From assembly GCA_026692865.1 (NCBI GenBank), contig JAPLNI010000057.1:62001-126000 (forward strand): a stretch of 64,000 bases of DNA, in the 5' to 3' direction. The stretch is from Planctomycetota bacterium (GTDB lineage: Bacteria; Planctomycetota; Planctomycetia; Pirellulales; Pirellulaceae). A model generated the notes under the pieces. It had not been told where the DNA came from, searched no databases, and saw nothing but the letters and a program-made list of their open reading frames with translations. Positions within the stretch are counted from its first letter, which is position 1. Every line of letters begins with the position of its first letter. Below, in pieces: positions 28,723 to 37,998 of this stretch. The position numbers and the translations under genes are program-made.

Positions 28723-29043
28723 ATGGCGATACGGCTTGATGGTTTACTTAGCCGGTACTTTTTGGAACGCGTTTTACTTAGCTTTTCTTATTTAATAGCT
28801 CTTACTAGATTCGACTGCAAACTGATCGAGGATGAGTTCCGGCTTAACAAAATAGATATTCGGCCAGGAGTGCTCGATCTTGGAAAAGCAAAACCAAAAT
28901 CTTTTTTAGTGCCGATAACCTATAGCACGCCAGATTCGCATCATGATCGTGAATCGTGGTCCCGGTTGAAGATCAGCGTTCAAGATCAACTTAGAAGTAC
29001 AGCCGTTACAAGCGATCGAAAAATCGCATTTACGATTCTCTAA
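28723..29043 (+). other. Possible small or decayed coding region in a 374-base gap
   Basis: An open plus-strand frame of 106 codons fills nearly all of the gap between the hydrolase and the porin. The C-terminal half (IRPGVLDLGKAKPKSFLVPITYST) resembles the pattern of DUF1573-type immunoglobulin-like repeats, so it may be the remnant of a larger exported protein. There is no Shine-Dalgarno, and the first 40 residues look like non-coding translation. I cannot support a functional gene. Confidence 0.25.
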
Positions 29044-30545
29044 AAATCGAGCTGGCAGCGAAAGCCGAATGCATCGGTTTGATTATTGACGATTCTGAAA
29101 TCGCTGAGCGGCTGGCCCCTGGAAGCAAGTCCTCGCAAGTTGGGCGAATCCGACCATGAGTGAATGTAGTTGAAGACGAACTTGCAGTAAGGATTGGTAT
29201 ACCAGTTGATCCCGACGGTCATATTCTGAATGCTCCCGCCAACAATGTTCTCGTCAGTCACATCGAGATAGGACCACCGACCTGCGACCTCCCAAGCACC
29301 AAGCCCACCCCCTTTTTTTAAGTTACACTTGGGTATGACTCGATCAATCGCCCCCGATTTTCGATCATACGGTCGGTGCTCTCCTGTAATAAAGTATCCC
29401 AACGTTGCATAGCCACCACCAAGCAGCGCTGTTGGTCTGGTGACTTGATCAACAATCGCGGCCATACCTTCTGTTTGAAGCGACAATGGACCGCGAACCC
29501 ATAACACTTCTAATCCATACGTGTTCACTAGCGTAACATTGGGGACAGCTCTTGTATCTGCAAAGAACGGTGTGCCGTCTGCAAGTGCAGGTGTCGCTTG
29601 CCCACTCGTCCCGATCCCTGATGGTACAAACTCACCAACAAAGATTTCCGGGATCGAGCGATATCGACCAAACTCGCGCGGTGGCGCGTTTAGAAAATAT
29701 CCGCAACCGAGATGCAAATAGTCTTCTCCTTCTGCCCCTTCATACCATCCCAGGTGAGTGAGCCGACTAGCCAAGCCATTGCCACCATTGGTGCTCACAG
29801 ACCCACCGTATTGATCCTGACCAGTTCGAAACATGGACGTAGCCCAAGTAGTATTCAGATCATCGGAGTGATCATAAAAACCGAGTCCGATTCCTCGGAA
29901 CGGCGTGAAGGCTTGGAATACGGTCGAACGCTCCATCATCGTGGTGTATCGAAAGCTGCTGACGACTTCGAGACTGAACGGTTGCTTCCACTGTCCAAAC
30001 CGAACATTGCCAAGCACCGGAATGTCGTTTAACTCTGTCCACACGTCAGTAAACGTTGGACGCCCGAAGAAGCCGAAGTCCATCTGCATGAAGTAGTTCA
30101 TGCTCTCAACAACAGAACCTTTTGCGGAAAGGCGAGCGCGTCTGAAGTCGGCACCGCTTTCAATAGGGCCATGAGCTTCACGGCTCGATTCGGTTTGGTT
30201 GAACAGAACACCGTCCGCTTGAAACACTCCATTGATTGCAACGCTCGGTAGTTTTTTCTTGGCGGAAGCAGAGTCTTTGCTAGCATTTTCCAGGCTCTCC
30301 AGCCGTTGTTCCAAAGCTAAAATTTTCTGCGAAGCTGACACTTCCTCGTTAGCTAAAAGATGATTCGCGGACTGAACATGCAGCGGCGTCTTAACATCCA
30401 AACTATCTTGCGAGACTGCAGTCGAAGAATCAACCTCCTCGATGGAACTCTGGGCGATTTCCAGGGCCCAAGCGATATCCGCTTGCTGAGAAAACGCGGT
30501 TACACTCGACGCAAATACAAAAAGAATACAAAGAGTCCTGAGCAT
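29040..30545 (-). CDS. OprO/OprP-family outer-membrane porin
   Basis: A 501-aa protein with a signal peptide (1-20), a short coiled-coil with heptads (about 68-90: SQKILALEQRLESLENASK, which could bind peptidoglycan or trimerise) and then a barrel of about 16 strands. Its pattern matches the phosphate-selective porin family: SGADFRRARLSAKGSV, YFMQMDFGFFGRPTFTDVW, VRFGQWKQPFSLE, TTMMERSTVFQAF. It ends in QLDF, a typical outer-membrane signal. Phosphate or pyrophosphate specificity cannot be confirmed. No linked phosphate transport genes. Confidence 0.88.
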   Translation of the reverse strand: MLRTLCILFVFASSVTAFSQQADIAWALEIAQSSIEEVDSSTAVSQDSLDVKTPLHVQSANHLLANEEVSASQKILALEQRLESLENASKDSASAKKKLPSVAINGVFQADGVLFNQTESSREAHGPIESGADFRRARLSAKGSVVESMNYFMQMDFGFFGRPTFTDVWTELNDIPVLGNVRFGQWKQPFSLEVVSSFRYTTMMERSTVFQAFTPFRGIGLGFYDHSDDLNTTWATSMFRTGQDQYGGSVSTNGGNGLASRLTHLGWYEGAEGEDYLHLGCGYFLNAPPREFGRYRSIPEIFVGEFVPSGIGTSGQATPALADGTPFFADTRAVPNVTLVNTYGLEVLWVRGPLSLQTEGMAAIVDQVTRPTALLGGGYATLGYFITGEHRPYDRKSGAIDRVIPKCNLKKGGGLGAWEVAGRWSYLDVTDENIVGGSIQNMTVGINWYTNPYCKFVFNYIHSWSDSPNLRGLASRGQPLSDFRIVNNQTDAFGFRCQLDF

Positions 30546-30679
30546 CTCGTGTTCAACCTCCCTGTTTCACAACGATTGTTCTCGTCTGTTCATCGACACT
30601 CAGCTGAACCAAGTACAGTCAATTGTGATGTTTATACGAGTGGGCGTTCGTTCCGTGCGGATCCATCCCGAAAACGGGA

Positions 30680-31111
30680 ATGCAACGAGGTTTGCTGGTT
30701 CGCCGTTCGCTAACCGACCCAACAGATCTTGCTTATCATTTCACCCTTGCCCCTGACCGAATAAGCATGCAACGCTTAGTCAACGTAGCCGGGTGTCGTT
30801 GGGCCGTAGAAGAATGCTTTGAGCAAGCGAAACAAATTGCTGGCCTGGACGAGTACGAAGTCCGCAGTTGGCATGCTTGGTATCGTCATATTACCTTGTC
30901 GATGTTTTCACATGCGATGCTGAGCGTCCTGCGAAGCGGAACAAACAACAAGGCTCGTAAAAAAAAGACAAAGCCATCCGAATTAGCATCCCTGAAATTC
31001 GGAAACTATAGATTCAGATTGTTTGGCCCCAATCATCTGCATTCAACAAGCGTTACAATTCTCGGCCTGGCGACGCGTTCACCAACTCAAGGCGATGCAA
31101 TCGCACTATAA
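30680..31111 (+). pseudogene. IS701-like transposase, C-terminal remnant
   Basis: The 143-codon frame carries the C-terminal part of an IS701-family transposase: LLVRRSLTDPTDLAYHFTLAP followed by CRWAVEECFEQAKQIAGLDEYEVRSWHAWYRHITLSM. The N-terminal two-thirds, with the first two catalytic acidic residues, is missing; upstream sequence runs into the porin gene region. No flanking inverted repeats or target duplication are visible. It marks an old insertion, now inert, at the edge of a repeat-rich region. Confidence 0.8.
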
Positions 31112-31160
31112 ATCGAGAGGATCGCCTGTTCCCACATAAATAATCTACGACTGTAATACT

Positions 31161-31213
31161 AGTGATCCGTCTTCTGTGGTCTTTGAGGGGCATCACTAAA
31201 TGCATTATCAAGT
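31161..31213. repeat. 53-base dispersed repeat, copy 1
   Basis: Begins agtgatccgtcttct and includes ggggcatcactaaatgcattat. It matches 32216-32268 (agcgatccgtcttca ... gagcatcactggatctattat) with scattered changes. Confidence 0.6.
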
Positions 31214-31242
31214 ATCTTCGTGTGTCCCCACGTGTTCTCCTC

Positions 31243-31258
31243 TTGTAGTGCCCCGTCT
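31243..31258. repeat. 16-base exact repeat, copy 1
   Basis: ttgtagtgccccgtct occurs here and at 31365-31380. The tagtg-n-ccgtct core is also similar to the start of the 53-base repeat (tagtgatccgtct), so the four sites may derive from one family. Confidence 0.5.
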
Positions 31259-31364
31259 TTCTCAAAAAATCTTTGTTACACAAACGATTTAGTTGTCACA
31301 GACGGCTCTTTCTTTTCATCACCCCGTTCGCCCGAAAGCTGTGCCAAGCCACAGCACTCCAAAT

Positions 31365-31380
31365 TTGTAGTGCCCCGTCT
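31365..31380. repeat. 16-base exact repeat, copy 2
   Basis: Identical to 31243-31258, 122 bases downstream. Confidence 0.5.
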
Positions 31381-31702
31381 CGACGGAGCTTTAAGACTTA
31401 TCTGTCAATTATCGATCAAATAAATCCCAGAGATCCCAACGACGAAGCATTCCACCGTCAATGAGAACCAACACAGGTTCCAAGAGAAAAAACAAATGGC
31501 TTTCTTTGAGAGATCAACTTCGAGAACGCAGTTTGTTAGTGCAAGCTTTGATTTGAGCAAAGACCCACGACTTCCACGCGTCCGATGCGTCGAATGATTC
31601 GGAACCCACGTTCACCGCTGACTCGATCCCTGAACTTTTACCCCTTCCCAACTGGTGATAAAGCTCATCAAGACAATCATTGCTATGCAACTAATGCATC
31701 AC

Positions 31703-31787
31703 AAGCCAATCAATCAGCGATCGTCAGTAACACAAAAAGTATCGACCGCAAAAGCTCCGCATACGCCTATCAAACCAGCCCTTTATA
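31703..31787. repeat. 85-base degenerate direct repeat, copy 1
   Basis: Aligns with 31918-32003: aagcc, aatca, then the shared cagtaacac, aaagtat and cgca motifs in the same order and spacing. The two copies flank the inverted repeat at 31800-31872. Confidence 0.5.
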
Positions 31788-31799
31788 CGTATAAATTAG

Positions 31800-31872
31800 A
31801 CACGGATGACGCGGATGACACGGAGTAAGAGTCCAAACGCACATAGCTCCGTGTCGTCCGTGAAATCCGTGT
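31800..31872. repeat. 26-bp imperfect inverted repeat built on the 'cacggatnnnncggatgacacgga' motif
   Basis: The left arm (31800-31825) and right arm (31847-31872) pair at 22 of 26 positions around a 21-nt loop. Each arm contains tandem 'cggat/cacgga' units. Repeats of this wording are widely scattered in environmental bacterial genomes, as I recall. It is likely a small mobile or REP-like element. Confidence 0.65.
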
Positions 31873-31917
31873 ACCACCCGCTCACGGATCAATCACAACG
31901 CTGTGAGCGATTACTCA

Positions 31918-32003
31918 AAAGCCGGTTAATCAATGATTTTCAGTAACACTTAAAGTATGGAACGCAGAAGTCTCGTGCACACAGTCAAAACCAACCGTTT
32001 CTA
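31918..32003. repeat. 85-base degenerate direct repeat, copy 2
   Basis: Second copy of the unit at 31703-31787. Confidence 0.5.
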
Positions 32004-32215
32004 GAAAGTTATTCATCATCATCGCCCCTTGCGATCGGTGACAGTTACCCACAAATCATCTGCACATTGACATCCGCAAACTTCCCGCAGAAACTTCCTA
32101 GGGAAAAAGACAGGGAATAGCCCCTATCATTCAATCCCTGCCACTCCCCAACAAACCACCGTTAAAGAGACTTGCCCCCTTTGCCGGCCCCAGCCGAGCT
32201 CAAACAAACTTGTCT

Positions 32216-32268
32216 AGCGATCCGTCTTCAATGATCTTTCGAGAGCATCACTGGATCTATTATCTTGG
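32216..32268. repeat. 53-base dispersed repeat, copy 2
   Basis: Second copy of the unit at 31161-31213, same orientation. Confidence 0.6.
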
Positions 32269-32577
32269 TCCCAGGTGCGGCCTGCAGGATCAATATACGG
32301 TAATCCATACGGATCTACGAATTGTTAAGAAAGGTAATTGACGTAAAGCAAAAAGACATCTTTAAATCCGATAGGGTTTCTGGAGCAGAGTTGTGCTGCG
32401 GTATTTTTGTACGGTAGTTGAAGCATTTTTAGGCCGTGATGGGTTGAGGGATATCGCGGCCTTGGTTTTGAGATTTTTGGCTGATCCACGTGCCAAGACT
32501 ATCAAATCGTTGGTCATGAATCGTGATCTCGATTGCAATGATTTTTATTGCAGTAAGCACGATCACAATGATCTTGA

Positions 32578-34467
32578 TTACGGCATTTTGAGACCGGCTT
32601 TGCTCATGAGCTCGCGGACTTCTTTGTTATCGCTTAGTTTCTTGGCGATGGTTTGGATGGCTTGCGTTGCATCGGCTTTAACTTCCGGGATTTGAAGTGC
32701 GCCGATGGCTAGTTTGAGTGTGCCAATACTTGGATAACGTGCGAGATTCTCAACCACTAACTTTTGCTCGGCGGGTTGCTTGGCTGCTTCAAGGGCTTTC
32801 GCGCACATGTCGACTCGATCTTTGTCGGGCATTACGAATTGGCGAGCGAAACGGATGTAGCCGCGCATGGCTCGCACTTGAAACTTATCAGCGGGGCCCG
32901 TTTTGGCTAAATCGAGTAGAACTGGTGCTGCGTCGATGGTCATCCAATCGCCGAGTAATTTACTGCCGATGTCCTTCAATTGCGGGTCCGATTCTTTGGC
33001 TGCCATCGCAATTGTCTCGAGGGCTTTGGTGCCGCCGACGGCTCCTAGGATTTCCAATAGTTTTGTTTTGGTTTCCAGCGGTGCCTTTGCTGCGGCAGTC
33101 GCGAGTTGAGTAGCGCAAGCTTCTCGGTCGGGCATTCGAATGGCCGCGGTTTCGAGAGCTTGACGAGCCACGGTTGCATCGTCGGCGTTCTTGGGTGCAA
33201 CAACTTGTTCTATTAAAATGGCCAACTTGTCTTGTGGGACGGTGCTTCCAAGCGATTCCAATGCAGCGGTTCGAATGGCTTTGTTTGGAGAATCGAGTCC
33301 CTTGACCAGTTCAGAGGTAGCTTCAACTCGTCGAAGTCCGACGACTTCGATAAGCAACTGCAGCAATGCGTCTTTCGAAGTCGGAAGCATTTTCACGATC
33401 TCTTGTGCAACGTTCTCGGCAGGGATTTCAACGAGAGCCGCTTTGGCTGGTTGCAGGAGTTCTCCGTTATCAGCGAGAGCGATGCTGAGTAGTGGAGCGA
33501 TGCATGACGCGTCCCCGATACGGCTTATTGCCCCTAAGGCAGCAACACGCACTTCTTTCGGACCTTTGGATGCGATTTGAATCATCGTCGGTAGGTCTTT
33601 GAATTCTTTTCGGTCTGCGAGTGCGGTCACGATCAATGCAGCTTTTTCAGGAGCAGCTTGACCGACTTCTGCCAATAATGCCTTCTCTAGCTCTTTGCCA
33701 GGAATCTCGCGAGCGGTTTGCAATCCCAATTGAAACATGATTGGATCGGTTGACCGTAACTGTTCGACTAAAAGCGGGATTCCTTCTTGCTTACGTGCGA
33801 GGATCGAGCCACGCGTTGCTTCGACGAGCCGTTGCTTTGGGACATCCGCTTTTCGGACTTCGTCATACATTGTTGTCGCGAGTGTTGCGTTTCCTTCTGC
33901 AAGGAATCGCTCGGCACATAGAACGCAACCTTCGGCAACGAGCGATCGAACTTTTGGATCTGAATTTGCAAGTGATTTTCGCAAGGCGTTAGAGGGATCG
34001 TCTCCACCGATTCTTCCAAGTGCGATTGCTGCTGCGGATGCGACATCAACGTCGTGACCGTTGAGTTTTTCAATGAGTACAGGTACCGAATCTTTATCGC
34101 GACGTACACCGATAGAGTTGATGACTCCGACGAGTAGTTTGCCATTCAAATTAGCTGTAGCACCGCGAAGTGCATCGTCTGCTTCTTTGCCGGGAATCGC
34201 TTCCAACGCGATTCGCGCCCATGATGCAAGTTGCTCATTGGTGAGAAGCTTTGCAAGTTCAGGTGCGGCAACGCCGGTTCCATAAATCGCAAGCCGTTTA
34301 CAAGCAAGAGCCTTGTCACCGCCAGCGGCATCGCCAGCGAGAATAGCGATCAAGGCTGGTTCAGAAGAGATGGTTGTGACATCGTCTTCGGAAAAGCCAT
34401 GTGGAGTTTTAAAAGTCAGAGCAAGCGTGAGTGCTGCAAGAAACAAAAACGTGAAACTACGAAGCAT
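32578..34467 (-). CDS. Exported HEAT-repeat protein
   Basis: The start is set at the ATG at 34467, which gives a signal peptide (MLRSFTFLFLAALTLALTF); the longer frame to 34563 has no sensible leader. Nearly all of the 629-aa mature part is a series of about 15 HEAT or PBS-lyase-like helical repeats (for example SVPVLIEKLNGHDVDVASAAAIALGRIGG; VRVAALGAISRIGD; AIRTAALESLGS). Such solenoids bind other proteins; no enzyme motif is present. It stands alone, 160 bases from the oxidoreductase gene. Confidence 0.85.
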   Translation of the reverse strand: MLRSFTFLFLAALTLALTFKTPHGFSEDDVTTISSEPALIAILAGDAAGGDKALACKRLAIYGTGVAAPELAKLLTNEQLASWARIALEAIPGKEADDALRGATANLNGKLLVGVINSIGVRRDKDSVPVLIEKLNGHDVDVASAAAIALGRIGGDDPSNALRKSLANSDPKVRSLVAEGCVLCAERFLAEGNATLATTMYDEVRKADVPKQRLVEATRGSILARKQEGIPLLVEQLRSTDPIMFQLGLQTAREIPGKELEKALLAEVGQAAPEKAALIVTALADRKEFKDLPTMIQIASKGPKEVRVAALGAISRIGDASCIAPLLSIALADNGELLQPAKAALVEIPAENVAQEIVKMLPTSKDALLQLLIEVVGLRRVEATSELVKGLDSPNKAIRTAALESLGSTVPQDKLAILIEQVVAPKNADDATVARQALETAAIRMPDREACATQLATAAAKAPLETKTKLLEILGAVGGTKALETIAMAAKESDPQLKDIGSKLLGDWMTIDAAPVLLDLAKTGPADKFQVRAMRGYIRFARQFVMPDKDRVDMCAKALEAAKQPAEQKLVVENLARYPSIGTLKLAIGALQIPEVKADATQAIQTIAKKLSDNKEVRELMSKAGLKMP

Positions 34468-34626
34468 TATAATTCTCTCGATAGCGAAGCAGATTTTTTG
34501 GATGATTTGATTTGAGCAGGACATTTGTCTCTGCTCATGAATAAAACTAGGGCTCAAAATCACAGTTCATAAAGTGTTACACAGCAATTGCTGTTTTTGA
34601 GCAACGCGGACTAGGCTGCGAGTGGT

Positions 34627-35913
34627 TTAGAATCGCCATGGTTCGCGAAGAGCTTCGGATCGTAATCGATTGGCCGCTTCGTCATTCAGGAATTCATACT
34701 TAGTCACATCCAATTTAACTTGACGATTTAAGAACAAAGCGATGTTGGCAGCATGGCAGGCGATGTGAGCCCGCGCGGCAGCTTCCGCGTTGCCTTTGGG
34801 TTGAGCACGAGTTTTTACGCAGTCCAAGAAGTCCCGAACGTGGTAAGTCGCTGGATAACCACCGATCTCATCAACGACCCGGCCTGCAAGAAGGGCAGGC
34901 GAGCTGAGTACCATCTTGCCGCTATCGCCAGCTTCTACCCAACCTGTTTCTCCTTCGAATCGAACTGGGCATGATCCTAACGGAATCCAACCATCCTCAC
35001 GGAGGATAAGCTGGCAACCGTCATCATATTTCGCAACCATTTCTCCGTTGACAGGTGGATTGTATTCCCTCGGTGGAGGACAATCATTAACGGCCCACTG
35101 ACATAAATCGACGCAGTGCGAACCCCATTCAAGGACTCCGCCACCGACCATGCCGCCACCTTTTTCGAAGTTGAATCCATCTAGATGTTTTGTATTAAAC
35201 GGACGCCACGCGGCTGGTCCTAGATAAGTATCCCAATCGACTTTGAGTGCCTCCGGGTCTCCTTCGGCGGGTAGCCAACCGCTCGACATGGCGGTCATAC
35301 CACGTGGATGAGCGTAAACCTTTTGAAGCTTACCAAGCTTGCCGGTTCGGGCGAGGTAGCAGGCAAATGCGAAGTGCGGAAGATTACGACGTTGGGTGCC
35401 TGCCTGAAAGATACGTGCTGTCCGTCGAATGGTGTCTGCCAACTCGATACTCTGAGCGATGTTTTTCGTGCAAGGCTTTTCGCAGTAGATGTCTTTGCCT
35501 GCCTTGGCCGCCAGCATAGTCGATGTACCGTGCCAGTTGGGCCCAGTTGCAATCAAAACAGCATCGATATCGCTTCGATCAAGTAGCTCGCGGAAATCGT
35601 TATACATCGAGCAGTTTTCATTGCCGTACTTTTGATCAGCCATCTTCTTGATGTCTAGTCGACGCGACTCTTTCACATCGCAAACGGCAGCGAACTGCAC
35701 ATCGCTTTGTTCGAGGAAGCAACCCAAATCGTATGTGCCTCGTCGACCAATTCCAATGCCACCGACCACTACACGTTCGCTAGGCGGAACGGCTCCGTCA
35801 CGACCAATCGCGGAGCTCGGAATGATTGTCGGGGCCAACACAGCCGCACCGGCTGTTGTCGCTGCACCTTTGAGAAATCGTCGGCGATGCATTGAGTTCA
35901 ATTTTTTCGTCAT
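34627..35913 (-). CDS. Exported Gfo/Idh/MocA-family oxidoreductase 1
   Basis: The ATG at 35913 is preferred over an upstream TTG at 35934 because AAGAG lies 6 nt before it. A twin-arginine leader (HRRRFLKGAATTAGAAVLAPT) is followed by a Rossmann domain with VVVGGIGIGRRG, and a catalytic-region EKPCTKN at about residue 146. The C-terminal part is the usual Gfo/Idh/MocA C-domain (HYDGCQLIL-like segment, GEMVAKYDDGC). These enzymes oxidise or reduce sugars and related compounds with NAD(P). Tat export implies that the cofactor is loaded before export. Paralogue of the next gene. Confidence 0.9.
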   Translation of the reverse strand: MTKKLNSMHRRRFLKGAATTAGAAVLAPTIIPSSAIGRDGAVPPSERVVVGGIGIGRRGTYDLGCFLEQSDVQFAAVCDVKESRRLDIKKMADQKYGNENCSMYNDFRELLDRSDIDAVLIATGPNWHGTSTMLAAKAGKDIYCEKPCTKNIAQSIELADTIRRTARIFQAGTQRRNLPHFAFACYLARTGKLGKLQKVYAHPRGMTAMSSGWLPAEGDPEALKVDWDTYLGPAAWRPFNTKHLDGFNFEKGGGMVGGGVLEWGSHCVDLCQWAVNDCPPPREYNPPVNGEMVAKYDDGCQLILREDGWIPLGSCPVRFEGETGWVEAGDSGKMVLSSPALLAGRVVDEIGGYPATYHVRDFLDCVKTRAQPKGNAEAAARAHIACHAANIALFLNRQVKLDVTKYEFLNDEAANRLRSEALREPWRF

Positions 35914-36239
35914 GTCGTACTCTTGTTTCTTCAAGCCTAGTAAATGATCTATTTGTATTAGATCGGTGTGTTTGAACTTTTAGTGTGGGAATTTCGGTCG
36001 TAAAACTTACCAAAACGAACCCGACGTTATTGCTTGGCTAACGCCTAGAAAACTCGTTTTTGTTGCGATCAGTTCCGCTATTGCATGCTTAACGGAAACC
36101 GAGAGGTCCTTCAATCATAACGGAAGTGAAGCACAAAAGTCAGCTACCGTGTCAGTTTTTTTGCTGCAATAAATCGCAAAAACGGATGCGGCGAGATTTC
36201 TTGGCAGAGAACAAGCCTGGCAAACAAAGACCGCCGAAG
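35914..36239. other. 326-base gap between two Gfo/Idh/MocA genes
   Basis: No gene. A bidirectional-looking hairpin tttttgc / gcaaaaa around an 11-base loop lies at about 36157-36182, with flanking A and T runs. It could end transcription of the upstream oxidoreductase 2 gene. Confidence 0.4.
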
Positions 36240-37604
36240 TTATTCCGGGAAGACGTGAGGCTTCCGATAGTCGTATGCAAGAAGCTTGTTGGCATCCGCG
36301 TGGTTCGTAAACAACTCTTTGTCGGCATCCCAATCCAGCATGGAACGCGTCTTCAATGCGATTCCAGCAATCAACGCGGCGGAGGTAGATCGATGCCCGT
36401 ACTCAACATCACACGAAGGCTTTTCACGAGACTTTACACAGTCCAAGAAATTACGAGCATGGTCGAAGTCTCGCATGGTTCCGCTTACTTTCGCGGGTTC
36501 GATCATCGCTTTTTCACCAGTACGCCAACCTTGTTCGAGCTTTCTATTGACGGGTGAACGCGCTGCGAATTGATTTGGGGTGACCATGTCGGGAACGACT
36601 TCGTATCCACGAGTCGAAAAATAAAGCGTCCCCTTCGTTCCGCGAAATTCTATCTCGCAAGGTCTCGCGGCTGGCTGAGTTCCTGATGCATTAAATTGGG
36701 AGAATGTGACTAACGTATTACCAGGATACTGCCATACGACTTCCATCGTATCGGGTACTTCTCGATTGTCGAAGTCTACGAATTTACCTCCAAGAGCCGC
36801 TACAGATACGGGTGCGTCGAAGCCGAGAGATCGATGAATCTGGGAAAGGTAATGAACGCCGAAGTTGGTGAGCTGTCCTCCTGAAAAATTGTTGAACCAT
36901 CGGAAGCGATAGAAAGTGCGATTCTTATTGTACGGCTGCATGGGAGCTGGCCCGAGCCATTCATTCCAGTCGAAGTCTTCAGGCGGCTCGGTATCCTCGG
37001 GGCGACCAATACCTTGAGGCCATTCGTTCTGGACATGAAACGCTCGTACAACACTTACCTTTCCAATACCTCCATTGCGAATGAAGTCTGCGGCTTCTGC
37101 TGCGAATGGGGACGACATGCGTTGGATTCCACATTGCACTACGCGATTGTTTTCCCGAGCAGCCTTGACCATCGCGCGGCCCTCTGCAACACACAGCGAA
37201 AGCGGCTTCTCGACATAAACATCTTTTCCAGACTTACAAGCTTGCACCATTTGCAAAGCATGCCAATGATCCGGAGTGCATATCACGACTGCATCGATGT
37301 CTTGTCGATCAAGTATCTTTCGATAGTCGAGATAAACATCCGGCTGATTGCCCTTGGAGATTTGGATCTTTTTTGCAGCGAAGTCTAAATGCGGCTGGTG
37401 CATATCACTGACAGCTGCGAGTTCGATATCACCTTGCTCCAGGAACGCACTAAGTACTTGATCGCCTCGATTCCCAACACCAATAAACCCTAGCCGAATG
37501 CGGTCGCTCGCTCCATATACGCGTTTAGCACTCGCTGCCGATGCGGTTGCAAGCCCGGTTACGGCCGCGGCAATATTAAATTCTCGCCGATGAAACTGAG
37601 TCAT
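36240..37604 (-). CDS. Exported Gfo/Idh/MocA-family oxidoreductase 2
   Basis: The start at 37604 has a strong Shine-Dalgarno (GAGGGTG, 5 nt before) and yields a leader MTQFHRREFNIAAAVTGLATASA with a single RR pair, so Tat export is plausible. The frame open to 37757 adds residues without coding character. The Rossmann site is LGFIGVGNRGDQ, and EKPLSLCVAEGRAMV is the conserved Lys-containing loop. The C-domain contains the GGQLTNFGVHYLSQIHRSLG His segment. Substrate is unknown; it is a paralogue of the neighbour but separated by 326 bases. Confidence 0.9.
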   Translation of the reverse strand: MTQFHRREFNIAAAVTGLATASAASAKRVYGASDRIRLGFIGVGNRGDQVLSAFLEQGDIELAAVSDMHQPHLDFAAKKIQISKGNQPDVYLDYRKILDRQDIDAVVICTPDHWHALQMVQACKSGKDVYVEKPLSLCVAEGRAMVKAARENNRVVQCGIQRMSSPFAAEAADFIRNGGIGKVSVVRAFHVQNEWPQGIGRPEDTEPPEDFDWNEWLGPAPMQPYNKNRTFYRFRWFNNFSGGQLTNFGVHYLSQIHRSLGFDAPVSVAALGGKFVDFDNREVPDTMEVVWQYPGNTLVTFSQFNASGTQPAARPCEIEFRGTKGTLYFSTRGYEVVPDMVTPNQFAARSPVNRKLEQGWRTGEKAMIEPAKVSGTMRDFDHARNFLDCVKSREKPSCDVEYGHRSTSAALIAGIALKTRSMLDWDADKELFTNHADANKLLAYDYRKPHVFPE

Positions 37605-37799
37605 GAATACACCCTCAAATAAAATTACGGAATGCGAAAATCCAGCTATTACTATACTATAAATTTTGATGCACCACTCGACTAGGACGTCTGCCGACAG
37701 CCATGCCTCTAATAAGTCTAGCAGTTGAAGTCCAACAGTAAGGATCAAGCCGATCAACTAATCGTCGGTTATTAATGTGTTGACACATCTTTAAAATAG

Positions 37800-37934
37800 A
37801 ATTCGGACTTTTAGCCGATGTCGTAAGACATCTGAACGCCGAAGATCTTTCTGTTGTTTCAAGCCACTTCAGAATTCTTACGAATTCTGCTACGGGTGCG
37901 AACTCCGGTTTACCATCTGGACGAAGCGCTAAGC
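37800..37934. repeat. Interspersed structured repeat, copy B
   Basis: Homologous to 2221-2345. The dyads are gatgtc (37817-37822) / gacatc (37827-37832), loop gtaa, and cagaattc (37870-37877) / gaattctg (37882-37889), loop ttac. Compared with copy A one stem pair changes from G-C to A-T, keeping pairing. A 1-base length difference between the two dyads shifts any reading frame, which argues against a protein. The rest of the 394-base gap (37605-37998) shows no gene. Confidence 0.75.
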
Positions 37935-37998
37935 GTAGATCACCATACAACCATCACCACATGCCCTACCTATCAATACCTGCGCGAGCGGCCCTCCT

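Larger units (their letters stand above)
31112..32577. other. 1.5-kb non-coding, repeat-rich region
   Basis: No frame of convincing coding character was found on either strand. The stretch holds several repeats, annotated separately. Near its right end is a nested hairpin (gtgatc ... tgcaat/attgca ... gatcac) at about 32521-32571, just downstream of the HEAT-repeat gene in its own orientation. It reads as degraded DNA next to the transposase remnant. Confidence 0.6.

Noticed and set aside
31112-32577. CRISPR array or attachment site in the repeat-rich gap
   Set aside because: The repeats are few, degenerate and not regularly spaced, with no spacers, cas genes, integrase or tRNA nearby.
32510-32577. 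Terminator for the HEAT-repeat gene
   Set aside because: The nested hairpin near 32521-32571 lacks a T-run in the minus-strand direction, so I do not call a terminator.
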